Part shown: positions 1 to 10,263 of the stretch, one piece after another | Position numbering within the stretch: the first letter of the stretch is position 1 | How the letters are laid out: the number at the start of each line of letters is the position of its first letter | Assembly (NCBI GenBank): GCA_011033025.1 | Contig: WFMF01000041.1 | Coordinates: forward strand, 82,706 to 146,705 | Direction of reading: 5' to 3' | DNA length: 64,000 nt | Source of the DNA: Beroe forskalii | Lineage: Eukaryota; Ctenophora; Nuda; Beroida; Beroidae | Program-made: the position numbers and the translations under genes | Notes under the pieces: model-generated | Told to the model about the DNA's origin: nothing | The model's database searches: none | The model's input: the letters and a program-made list of their open reading frames with translations, nothing else

Positions 1-648
1 ATTAAAGAATCCCAAATTTCGATCGGATCCATTACCAGCATTATAAATGTAACGATTACCAAGTTTTTGCGCATTTTTGACCTGTGGCGCCAAATTCGCC
101 CCTCCTTATTTCTTGTTTCTCGGAGATCCGCTAACTCATACTAAGTTGTTCACTTTGGTAGCGTCGAAAATTTTTTTCTTGTTTTGGAAAATTTTAACTG
201 CCGCCATTTTCTGGCGGCATTTAGACAATTTCTGCCGAAAAAGAGAATTTTTTCTCCTAAAGCTGACTTTCATGGCGGAAAACACCAGGTCGATTTTTTG
301 ATTTGGCGCACGGAAAATCAAGTAGCAATAGAAAATACTGCTTATAGGAAAATCATGTACTAATAGAGTCTCTTAACACATGATATTCCGCAATTTTTGA
401 ATTAAAATTGATCAAAACAGGATTAATTTAAAGTTCTAAAATTTTCACTTTTCAATATACCGATTATGTTTCTTATTTCCCCATCGAGCTGTAGTTTTTG
501 ATTTATTTATAGCCTTTTTTAAAACGAACTTATACCAAAAAAACGTTATTCGGGTCTTAAACAGGAAAATCACGTGAGGATAGAAAAGGTCGATTTTGGC
601 TAGTGGCCAGCATTTAAGCAAATCAAAACAACGGAAAATCATGTAGGG
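1..648. other. AT-rich sequence, no gene recognised
   Basis: Two segments (about 285-365 and 560-650) share the motifs GGTCGATTTT and GGAAAATCATGTA in the same order, so this may be an old diverged duplication. The short open frames on both strands have no recognisable motif. Confidence 0.5.
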
Positions 649-1772
649 ATGGCTCTCTCTCTCTCCTGAAGCTCTCTCTCTCCTGAAGCTCTCTCTCCTG
701 AAGCTCTCTCTCCTGAAGCTCTCTCTCCTGAAGCTCTCTCTCCTGAAGCTCTATCTCCTGAAGCTCTATCTCCTGAAGCTCTCTCTCCTGAAGCTCTCTC
801 TCCTGAAGCTCTCTCTCCTGAAGCTATATCTCCTGAAGCTCTCTCTCCTGAAGCTCTCTCTTCTGAAGCTCTATCTCCTGAAGCTCTCTCTCCTGAAGCT
901 CTATCTCCTGAAGCTCTCTCCTGAAGCTCTCTCTCCTGAAGCTCTCTCTCCTGAAGCTCTCTCTCCTGAAGCTCTCTCTTCTGAAGCTCTATCTCCTGAA
1001 GCTCTCTCTCCTGAAGCTCTCTCTCTCTCCTGAAGCTCTCTCTCCTGAAGCTCTCTCTCCTGAAGCTCTCTCTCCTGAAGCTCTATCTCCTGAAGCTCTA
1101 TCTCCTGAAGCTTTCTCTCCTGAAGCTCTCTCTCTCCTGAAGCTCTATCTTCTGAAGCTCTATCTCCTGAAGCTCTCTCTCCTGAAGCTCTATCTCCTGA
1201 AGCTCTATCTCCTGAAGCTCTCTCTCCTGAAGCTCTCTCTCTCCTGAAGCCTTCTCCTGAAGCTCTCTCTCCTGAAGCTCTATCTCCTGAAGCTCTATCT
1301 CCTGAAGCTTTCTCTCCTGAAGCTCTCTCTCTCCTGAAGCTCTCTCTCCTGAAGCTCTCTCTCCTGAAGCTCTATCTCCTGAAGCTCTCTCTCTCCTGAA
1401 GCTCTATCTTCTGAAGCTCTATCTCCTGAAGCTCTCTCTCCTGAAGCTCTATCTCCTGAAGCTCTATCTCCTGAAGCTCTCTCTCCTGAAGCTCTCTCCT
1501 GAAGCTCTCTCTCCTGAAGCTCTCTCTCCTGAAGCTCTATCTCCTGAAGCTCTATCTCCTGAAGCTTTCTCTCCTGAAGCTCTCTCTCTCCTGAAGCTTT
1601 CTCTCCTGAAGCTCTATCTCCTGAAGCTCTATCTCCTGAAGCTCTCTCTCTCTCTCTCTTGAAGCTCTATCTCCTGAAGCTCTCTCTCTCTCTCTTGAAG
1701 CTCTATCTCCTGAAGCTCTCTCTCTCTCTCTTGAAGCTCTATCTCCTGAAGCTCTCTCCTGAAGCTCTCTTC
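649..1772. repeat. 15-bp minisatellite (CTCTCTCTCCTGAAG)n
   Basis: About 70 copies of a 15-base unit, with variants CTATCTCCTGAAG and CTCTCTTCTGAAG and extra CT dinucleotides that shift the phase. Longer higher-order blocks recur: the order of CTAT and CTCT variants is partly repeated around 1080-1230 and 1365-1500. The unit is a multiple of three, which leaves spurious open frames of Leu-Gln-Glu-Arg repeats on the minus strand (1552-1884). Confidence 0.97.
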
Positions 1773-1981
1773 CAGGAAACCCCGAATATTTCCCTGAATA
1801 TATGTACAAATATTTGCATAAATTATGTGCGCTGTTGTGAAGGCCACGGCTCTTATATATACTCTTATAGTGCCGACTGTACATTATATTACTGTGTATA
1901 ATCCACCTATTATACCTACACTACTTCACTCTTTTATTATTGCTTTCGTGCGTGATATCTTACTGTACATAGAATAGAGTT

Positions 1982-2030
1982 ATTTTAATCTACAGTTCAG
2001 AAATGCTGTGATTTGTCTTGGTCATATTAT
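1982..2030 (+). repeat. Dispersed motif family, copy 1
   Basis: TTTTAATCTACAGTTCAG followed by AAATGCTGTGATTTGTC. The same ~40-base core recurs near 20245 (minus), 25750 (minus), 27985, 45970 and 47110. It looks like the conserved end or core of a decayed dispersed element of unknown class. Confidence 0.5.
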
Positions 2031-2872
2031 CTCGGTGTTACAAATGGTAATATCAAAATATACATGCATAGACAATGTGATTATGTAAGGTCATTCCGCA
2101 ATCCACTTGTGACTATTTATGTTTTTCTGCTTCTTCCAACTGTCTTTGTTTCATTTCGTTTCCGTGATTGTTACACCTAGTGTTACGATGTCATAAGGTT
2201 TTGCTTGTCTACAGGGTTTCAGGGATTTAACAAGCGTTCCAGCTGTAAATGCAAAATGCCATTCAATGACTGTCCGAATCGGTTGATTCTAATATTTCCT
2301 TATAAGCAAACTGTGACGATTGAAACCCGAATCACAGCTTACTGTACAATGTAAAAGCATTTAAAACGTATTTGTTCTTGGCAGGGCTCGACCGGGGCCA
2401 CCGCCAAAATCACTGTCCCTTGCCCCGGCCTAATGTCGTGATTTTGCAAGGGATTCTATTTACGGGATTTCAGTTCAAGGTGGCCGCCACGAATTTGGGG
2501 GCAAATGTGATAATAATGCGAAATAATGTGAAAGTAATGTTTCCATGTCATTAAAACGTCTGGCTCGTTGGGATGCCACCCGTCCCAGACCCCTGTATAT
2601 AACCCTCTGAATGCCCCGGCTGGAATCCTGCCCCCGCCCAGCACTGTTTATTGGCCTTGTATTGTTAACTATGCAGCGAAATTGCGAAAGTCGAAAGTAC
2701 GACTGTTTAGCATGTATTGAATAGACCGGAAATGAATATCTGTCAGCTCATATAGCGTCAGGGAGGGGTTTCAAACTGCTGGCGAGTGAGGAGAGAGGTC
2801 TGGGCTTTACTTACTTGGCCAAAAATTCCAAGGTTTTCTTTTCAAGTATGTATTATTATGTCACTAAGAAAT

Positions 2873-3004
2873 ACAGTTACAGTTCGAACTGCAGTTTTGT
2901 GCGCGTGGCGTAAGTTTGCGGGCCAACAGGCATGCTATGTATATGTCTTTGCTCTCTGCAAACTTACAACCCGCACATGAATTTTCTGTTCGAACTGTCA
3001 CTGT
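2873..3004. repeat. Imperfect inverted repeat, ~49-bp arms
   Basis: Arms 2873-2921 and 2957-3004 both begin ACAGT.ACAGTTCGAAC and end at GTAAGTTTGC, with a ~35-base loop. This is a possible small foldback element. No target duplication was recognised. Confidence 0.6.
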
Positions 3005-3384
3005 TAGGACGTAAATACTACAGATTACTTTTGAGAGTTGGATTCCTTCTTCCTTGGAGTTTTTCAATTCATTGTTCTAATGGAAACAAAAGACCCAATA
3101 ATAAGCAATATAATGAACCTTAATAACGAGATCGTTTTGACCTAGGGTTTGGCTTATGCTGACTTCTGTAGTCAGTGAAGCTGTCTGCCAGCAGTGGAGA
3201 GGGAGGACATGGTTTAGAAATTATTGATATAAAATGTGACAGCTCACTAAGTGGCTACCTGGAAACTAGTCGGCTGTTTCATAATAATTCTTATGAAAGC
3301 CTGAGGCCCTGTTTTAAAGGCCTTTAGGTGGATCACATGTCTGTCATGTCTTGTCTTCATGGATGGAAATCCTCATACAGTCTA

Positions 3385-3463
3385 CTAAGGATTGAAAGTC
3401 TTGGTACTAAGGATTGAAAGTCTTGGTACTAAGGATTAAAAGTCTTCCTAAGGATTAAAAGTT
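3385..3463. repeat. 22-bp short tandem repeat
   Basis: Between three and four copies of a unit beginning CTAAGGATTGAAAGTCTTGG. The last copies are shortened and carry AAAAG in place of GAAAG. Confidence 0.85.
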
Positions 3464-3767
3464 TTGAAAAAGTGCGCAATTCTAGGAGGTCTATCTTCAC
3501 GGAATGCTGCCTCCTATAGAATGATATCCACCAGAGTCATACTCCCTTGATGACGTGTCTCTCAAACTCAAGTCATCTGTGATTTGGTTTTGAGCTCTAA
3601 TGACTAACTACACAGGTAGTTAGTGCAGCCAGTTTAATGATTCCACGCATAGCTTAACATATACAAATCAAGGCACAATTAAATGGAATTACTAATTTCG
3701 CTGCAGGGTATAATTAGGAACAATATAAATTACAGTTTCCCTGTTTATTATTCCCCGGGTAAGCCAA

Positions 3768-3996
3768 TAGGGTGCACCAAAAAAATTAAATTTTTGGTGC
3801 TCAACCCCTGAGCGATAGATCTCGGTGAGACAAGACCGAGGATATCCGGTTTTTTGAAATTGGACCCCGGGAACCCCTGGAGCGTTGACGATTTGTATCG
3901 GCCATACTTGTATGGAAGGCGCGGTATGGCGTGACCATCCGCGGATTCTACGCGCGCGCTTATATCCGCGCGCGCAAGATTCTGCTGCAGTTCCGC
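3768..3996 (+). repeat. Left terminal inverted repeat
   Basis: It pairs with 6624-6851. It starts TAGGGTGCACCAAAAAAATT and contains its own small inverted repeat, AAATTTTTGGTGC against GCACCAAAAAAATT. The inner ~35 bp (GCGCGC tracts) are the most diverged. Just inside it, GAAGTAGGGTGTACTTGACC occurs twice (about 4012 and 4042). Confidence 0.9.
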
Positions 3997-4852
3997 GAGA
4001 TATAGATCGAAGTAGGGTGTACTTGACCGATATTTGCCAAATCGAAGTAGGGTGTACTTGACCGTTATTTCAAGGGTACCAAATATAGTTTACAACAAAG
4101 GCGGAAGGCCGTGTTTATTGAAATATCACACGTGACTAGCTCCCAATATTAATGAGGGTGAAGTGGTGATGATGCTGAGCATTTGATAAACTGATCGACA
4201 TAGTATGGCCTATTGGGGTGGGATGAAGCAAATGACAGGACCAGTATGATATACTGCTGTGCATGTAGAACGACAGGGGACAATCCTGCTCACTAGGGGA
4301 CAATGTACATTGTACTCCCGTGTGTAGTGTCGGTGTGTAACTGTAGACTTGTGTAGGTCGGATGTAATCAGAAAATTTATAGATTTATCGCAAGCACAGT
4401 TTGCTGTCAGGGTGAAGGAGGCTGTACATCACTTCTTCTTCTTCAAACAGCGGAAGAGCACTGCACTGTTCTGTTCTGGTTCTTCCTGAACTAGTGGAAG
4501 GAAGCGTCATCAATGCTCAACTTCGTCTTACCCATAGAAGTTTGAAGACGGGTGAAGGCGCGGGTTAATGGTCAGTACGTCATCGGAGGTGAAGGGCAGG
4601 CCGTTACTGACAGGATGATGGGGGAGGAACCTCGAGGTAACCATAGGCAGAACTTAAGTGCTCGTTACTGACAGGATGAAATGTGATCTGAGAGCTTATT
4701 CAGGCTTAGAACTTCAGGTATGTCAGCGGCACTAACAGGGTTCGGATATCCTACATGATATGGAACAGATCATATTGCGTATTTTGCCCATGTTGTGCTG
4801 AAATTAAATTTTCTTACCACTCTTTTAATTTTCTTTCGCTCATTACTCAGAA

Positions 4853-6365
4853 AATAAACCTCGCGCTGAACTAAGCGTAAGAGAACTACCGATTTGCGTT
4901 GCTTTCACTCACGCTTTATCCATCAACCCATACACTGATCACGCTACATCCATCTACCCATACACTCACGCTACACACATCTACCCATACACTCACGCTA
5001 CATCCATCTACCCATACACTCACGCTACATCCATCTTCCCATACACTCACGCTACACTCATCTACCCATACACTGATCACGCTACACTCATCTACCCATA
5101 CACTCACGCTACACTCATCTACCCATACACTGATCACGCTACACTCATCTACCCATACACTCACGCTACACTCATCTACCCATACGCTGATCACGCTACA
5201 CTCATCTACCCATACACTCACGCTACATCCATCTTCCCATACACTCACGCTACACTCATCTACCCATACACTGATCGCGCTACATCCATCTACCCATACA
5301 CTCACGCTACACTCATCTACCCATACACCCATATTACTCCCGTACCTACCTCATAGCTCCATAGGTTCTCCCGCGTGGTACTGCCGCATATATAGGACCC
5401 CAGGGACTTCTGCAATAATTCGCTCAAAGGACGGTAAAATGACGGTTTAAAACAAATATACTGGGGTTGGGGGATAAAAATTTGAATACCAGCCGCATCA
5501 GAAGCCGATATTGCTAATAATCTCATCTGAGTCAAATTATATCTTGGATGAACTTGTAGCTATACGTTATCCAATGACGGGGGTGACACTGTCTGCGATG
5601 TCTAGTATCCACTAAGCTCTAACAGAGCCTGCTGAGCTTACATATATACTTCTATAGAAATAGCATTGCAATTGGGTCACACTTAAGCAATAGTCGATTC
5701 ACACTACTTGATTAATCTATAACTCGATTAAATCTGTATCGATGCTTGATTCATCATATATTTAAATTGAATCATCCCGTTCACAAGAAGGGGACAATCT
5801 CCGAGGATGGGGACAATTACTGAGTGAGCCGAGAGAGCGTGAGAACTCCCACGTTCTGGGCGATCGATTGTCCCCACTTTTGTCCCCACCTTTGTCCCTC
5901 ATTCTGGGAAAACAGCGGCTACAAAGTATCCTTTGGAGTGAGAATGTTGAGAGACTCATTATAATGAGCTATCATAGATAATGTCAATAGAGCTATTGAT
6001 AATATCAATAGAACTATCAGTATCAGTCACCACTCAGTTGCACTCAAATCCGTTTAATTCAGGTAAATGTTGCGTCCTTTTGTGCTTTACACTCTCGAAA
6101 TACATTTTGAGAGTCTATAGCGCAAACGGACGCAACATTTACGTGTTCTCAACGGATTTGAGTACAACTAGTGGAGACTGAGCAAATTTCGCTCAGTTAG
6201 TCAGATAATGAACCTCGCGCTGAACTAAGCGTAAAGAGAACTACCGATTTGCGTTGCTTTCAATCACGCTTTATCCATCTACCCATACACCCACGCTGCA
6301 ACCACGCGCAAAAGGACGCAAAATTTACGTGTTATAAACGGATTTGAGTACAACTGAGTGGGACT
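4853..6365. repeat. Internal duplicated modules of the foldback element
   Basis: A ~78-base module beginning AACCTCGCGCTGAACTAAGC occurs at 4855-4930 and again at 6210-6285, each time leading into the CATCTACCCATACAC repeats. A second module, GGACGCAACATTTACGTG followed by AACGGATTTGAGTAC, occurs at about 6127-6170 and 6313-6356, and inverted at about 6030-6080. The element has therefore grown by internal duplication. Confidence 0.75.
4908..5333. repeat. 27/30-bp minisatellite inside the foldback element
   Basis: About 15 copies of a unit built on CATCTACCCATACACT and CACGCTACACT. Some copies carry a 3-base GAT insertion (GATCACGC), giving 30-bp units that alternate with 27-bp ones. Copies of the same sequence in opposite orientation occur at about 6370-6530, for example TATGGGTAGATG. 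Both unit sizes are multiples of three, which explains long open frames on both strands that are unlikely to be genes. Confidence 0.95.
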
Positions 6366-6623
6366 GGTGTATGGGTTGCGTGTGTTGCGTGAGTATGGGT
6401 AGATAGTGTAGCGTCGGTGAAAGGGTAAATGGATGTAGCGTGAGGTGTATGGGTAGATGAGTGTAGTGCGAGTGTATGGTTAGATGGATGTGGCATTGAG
6501 GTGTAGGTGGAATGGATGAAGCGTGGGGTGGCAGGCTGAATAACTGTAATTCTTATGGGTAGATATATACTCAAGATGGTCTTTGTCAGTACACCTTCTT
6601 CACGGTCTATCTCTTTCCTTGAA

Positions 6624-6851
6624 CTGCAGCCCGGAGTCTTGCGGCGCGGATATAAGCAACGGCGCGGCCAGAATCCGCGGATGGTCACGCCATACCGCGC
6701 CTTCCATACAAGTATGGCCGATACAAATCGTCAACGCTCCAGGGGTTCCCGGGGCCCAATTTCAAAAAACCGGATATCCTTGGTCTTGTCTCACCGAGAT
6801 CTATCGCTCAGGGGTTGAGCACCAAAAATTTAATTTTTTTGGTGCACCCTA
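6624..6851 (-). repeat. Right terminal inverted repeat
   Basis: This is the reverse complement of the left TIR, ending GGTGCACCCTA. It is directly followed by the second copy of the 9-bp duplication GTAAGCCAA. Confidence 0.9.
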
Positions 6852-6860
6852 GTAAGCCAA

Positions 6861-7507
6861 GTAAATTGCGGGGAAGGAGGGCTCGCAGAACCTCCGACAT
6901 TACGACTAACCTCCCGCTCACTAACTCTACTGGAGATCTCCTCCACTAGTAGGCGAGTTAGATGACGTCATTGTCATAGTGCAGAATGAGCTGCTAGTGA
7001 CGCTCAGTCTCTATACTCCGCTTACTTGCAGACTTTCCCTTATTGGCCGTCTGAGCTCCTTCATAATGTTATATATATAATATATATAAGATGCGGAATA
7101 CCCGTATATTATATACTGCAATTAGCTTTTCCTCTGTTTCATAGACGTTTGATTTGCGACAGTAACTTGGTCCTCTAATGTTGCAGCTCCTTTACCTCCT
7201 CCCTGCTTCATGTATATCCCTATGGTAAAATATAGAGATGTTTCAAGTTACTGAACTGCCTCTTGCTTGCTCTAGCTCTCTTCCCTTTATATATCTTATG
7301 AAGCATTTTAGGATTTATTTTTAAATGGGTTGGGAAAGGTGGTCTTTTCAGTGGTTTAGCTAGTTGTTTGTGGGAAGATAGTGTTGTAGGTGGAGTGAAT
7401 TATAAACCTTCATCGTGACGTCATGCATTATAGTGCAACCAATAGCAGGGCTTTCCTAATTCCCATATATATCCCTGTTTATCATCCAGCACCACAGTTG
7501 TATGTCT
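6861..7507. other. Unique spacer, no gene recognised
   Basis: Between the foldback element and the 39-bp array. It contains a short TA-rich stretch (about 7069-7090). No coding signal was recognised. Confidence 0.5.
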
Positions 7508-9272
7508 CCTAGCAGGGTTCAGCCTGGGTATCTCTTCTTTTGGAACATTTCCCTAGCAGAGCCTGGGTATCTCTTCTTTTGGAACATTTCCCTAGCAGAG
7601 CCTGGGTATCTCTTCTTTTGGAACATTTCCCTAGCAGAGCCTGGGTATCTCTTCTTTTGGAACATTTCCCTAGCAGAACCTGGGTATCTCTTCTTTTGGA
7701 ACATTTCCCTAGCAGAGCTTGGGTATCTCTTCTTTTGGAACATTTCCCTAGCAGGGTTCAGCCTGGGTATCTCTTCTTTTGGAACATTTCCCTAGCAGAG
7801 CCTGGGTATCTCTTCTTTTGGAACATTTCCCTAGCAGAGCTTGGGTATCTCTTCTTTTGGAACATTTCCTAGCAGAGCCTGGGTATCTCTTCTTTGGAAC
7901 ATTTCCCTAGCAGAGCCTGGGTATCTCTTCTTTTGGAACATTTCCCTAGCAGAGCCTGGGTATCTCTTCTTTTGGAACATTTCCCTAGCAGAGCCTGGGT
8001 ATCTCTTCTTTTGGAACATTTCCCTAGCAGAGCCTGGGTATCTCTTCTTTTGGAACACTTCCCTAGCAGAGCCTGGGTATCTCTTCTTTGGAACATTTCC
8101 CTAGCAGAGCCTGGGTATCTCTTCTTTTGGAACATTTCCTAGCAGAGCCTGGGTATCTCTTCTTTTGGAACATTTCCCTAGCAGAGCCTGGGTATCTCTT
8201 CTTTTGGAACATTTCCCTAGCAGAGCCTGGGTATCTCTTCTTTTGGAACACTTCCCTAGCAGAGCCTGGGTATCTCTTCTTTTGGAACATTTCCCTAGCA
8301 AAGCCTGGGTATCTCTCCTTTTGGAACATTTCCCTAGCAGAGCCTGGGTATCTCTTCTTTTGGAACATTTCCCTAGCAGAGCCTGGGTATCTCTTCTTTT
8401 GGAACATTTCCCTAGCAGAGCCTGGGTATCTCTTCTTTTGGAACACTTCCCTAGCAAAGCCTGGGTATCTCTTCTTTTGGAACATTTCCCTAGCAGAGCC
8501 TGGGTATCTCTTCTTTTGGAACATTTCCCTAGCAGAGCCTGGGTATCTCTGCTTTTGGAACATTTCCCTAGCAAAGCCTGGGTATCTCTTCTTTTGGAAC
8601 ATTTCCCTAGCAGAGCCTGGGTATCTCTTATTTTGGAACATTTCCCTAGCAGAGCCTGGGTATCTCTTCTTTTGGAACATTTCCCTAGCAGAGCCTGGGT
8701 ATCTCTTCTTTTGGAACATTTCCCTAGCAAAGCCTGGGTATCTCTCCTTTTGGAACATTTCCCTCGCAGAGCCTGGGTATCCCTTCTTTTGGAACATTTC
8801 CCTAGCAAAGCCTGGGTATCTCTTCTTTTGGAACATTTCCCTAGCAGAGCCTGGGTATCTCTTCTTTTGGAACATTTCCCTAGCAGAGCCTGGGTATCTC
8901 TTCTTTTGGAACATTTCCCTAGCAGAGCCTGGGTATCTCTTCTTTTGGAACATTTCCCTAGCAGAGCCTGGGTATCTCTTCTTTTGGAACATTTCCTAGC
9001 AGAGCCTGGGTATCTCTTCTTTTGGAACATTTCCCTAGCAGAGCCTGGGTATCTCTTCTTTTTGGAACATTTCCCTAGCAGAGCCTGGGTATCTCTTCTT
9101 TTGGAACATTTCCCTAGCAGAGCCTGGGTATCTCTTCTTTTGGAACATTTCCCTAGCAGAGCCTGGGTATCTCTTCTTTTGGAACATTTCCCTAGCAGAG
9201 CCTGGGTATCTCTTCTTTTGGAACATTTCCCTAGCAGAGCCTGGGTATCTCTTCTTTTGGAACATTTCCCTA
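7508..9272. repeat. 39-bp minisatellite, left block (~45 copies)
   Basis: The unit contains GGAACATTTCCCTAGCAGAG and GGGTATCTCTTCTTTT. Copies are very uniform, with scattered single-base variants (AAAGCC, CACTTCC, CTCCTTTT) and a few 1-base deletions. The period is 13 codons and no frame gains a stop, so frames of over 300 residues run on both strands. The array ends in mid-unit at CCCTA, where the LINE begins, and resumes at 16862. Confidence 0.97.
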
Positions 9273-9435
9273 TTTTTATTTTTTTTATTTAAAATCACAA
9301 ATAGGATACACAACAAATTATACATTGTCACTTGCCCTATATAAAATAATTCATGAAACATGAGGATGCCCCAACCAAAAGAATTGAATAATCATAGTTG
9401 TATAAAAATAAACATAGTAGAGTCTAACTTGTTGC

Positions 9436-9864
9436 CAGGCCCGTAGACAGAGGGGGGGCTAGGGGGGCTGCAGCCCCCCTCGGAAGAAAAGGTACCATTT
9501 CAAAAAATAGTTAGAATGAAAGTTTTTTGACTGATAGTCATAATTATATACTTTGGCTTGGTTAAATAGTGGCAGTTTACTAGTTTAATCTTATTCTTAC
9601 TGTTATAGCTTGTTTATATTTGATTGTATACTTTTTCGAAGCTCTAATTTTGACAAATACCGTCCTGTACATTTCCTGTACATTTCTTTAGTGTAAAATT
9701 CATCCTGCAGCACCCCAATTTCCCTAAAATCGTTCGGGGGCTCCGCCCCCAAACCCCCTGGCAGGGGCTCGCCCCTGCACCCCGCTGGGGGCACGGCCCC
9801 AGACCCCTGCCGCAGCTTGCTTGAGTGGGGCGCAAGGGCCCCTCCGGAACTGGCTACGGGCCTG
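9436..9864. mobile_element. hAT-like MITE nested in the LINE 3' region
   Basis: 429 bp with termini CAGGCCCGTAG and CTACGGGCCTG, flanked by a perfect 8-bp duplication CTTGTTGC (9428-9435 and 9865-9872). An 8-bp target duplication and a CAG-starting TIR are typical of the hAT superfamily. The interior has G/C palindromes such as GGGGCTCCGCCCC near 9738-9750. It has no transposase. It entered the LINE after the LINE entered the minisatellite, which gives a relative chronology. Confidence 0.93.
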
Positions 9865-10263
9865 CTTGTTGCATATGCTATGAGTGGGGCACGTGCAGAG
9901 TAGTCGAAACTACTCTATGCTGCACAATTACGCCCTCAAAAATCTTAAATCACACAGATTGGTTAGTTACATAGTTGGTAAAATTGCATTAAAAGTAGAT
10001 GGTAAAAATTTATCTTTAAAATATAATAAAATAATGATAAATTACTTTTATTACTCTGAGTGCTTGAGTGATATAAATCACTGAAATATTCAAAAAAGAT
10101 GTATGTGATGTGGGTGGTGAACCTGAACCTGGTGATCCCTATGAACATGATATAAATCCCTTGTATACCTTTTCCCTTTCTTCATGTTCCTCACCTATCT
10201 TCCTGTCCCTTACCCTTATCATAGGAAAGCACATGTTTAGGGATATTAACATATTAACCAAAA

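Larger units (their letters stand above)
1773..3758. other. Unique sequence with small repeats, no gene recognised
   Basis: It contains a dispersed motif (1982-2030), an inverted repeat (2873-3004) and a short tandem repeat (3385-3463), each listed separately. The open frames here are short and match no family I know. Confidence 0.5.
3768..6851. mobile_element. 3.1-kb non-autonomous foldback DNA transposon with long TIRs
   Basis: The ends are TAGGGTGCACC and GGTGCACCCTA. They are flanked by a perfect 9-bp direct repeat GTAAGCCAA (3759-3767 and 6852-6860), as expected of a target-site duplication. The terminal inverted repeats run about 227 bp and are nearly identical over the outer ~190 bp. 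No transposase is encoded. The interior holds a minisatellite, two copies of a ~78-bp module and several short inverted copies. Long TIRs with a 9-bp duplication resemble Mutator-like elements, but that assignment rests on structure alone. The two TIRs differ at only a few positions, so the insertion is probably fairly young. Confidence 0.88.

Noticed and set aside
4899-5450. 183-codon Thr/His/Leu-rich frame
   Set aside because: It lies in the 27/30-bp array inside the foldback element, and the minus strand is open too.
8063-9292. Long open frames (up to 375 codons) on both strands in the 39-bp array
   Set aside because: The unit is 13 codons with no stop in several frames, so frames stay open by construction. 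Both strands are open at once and no start or flanking gene structure fits.
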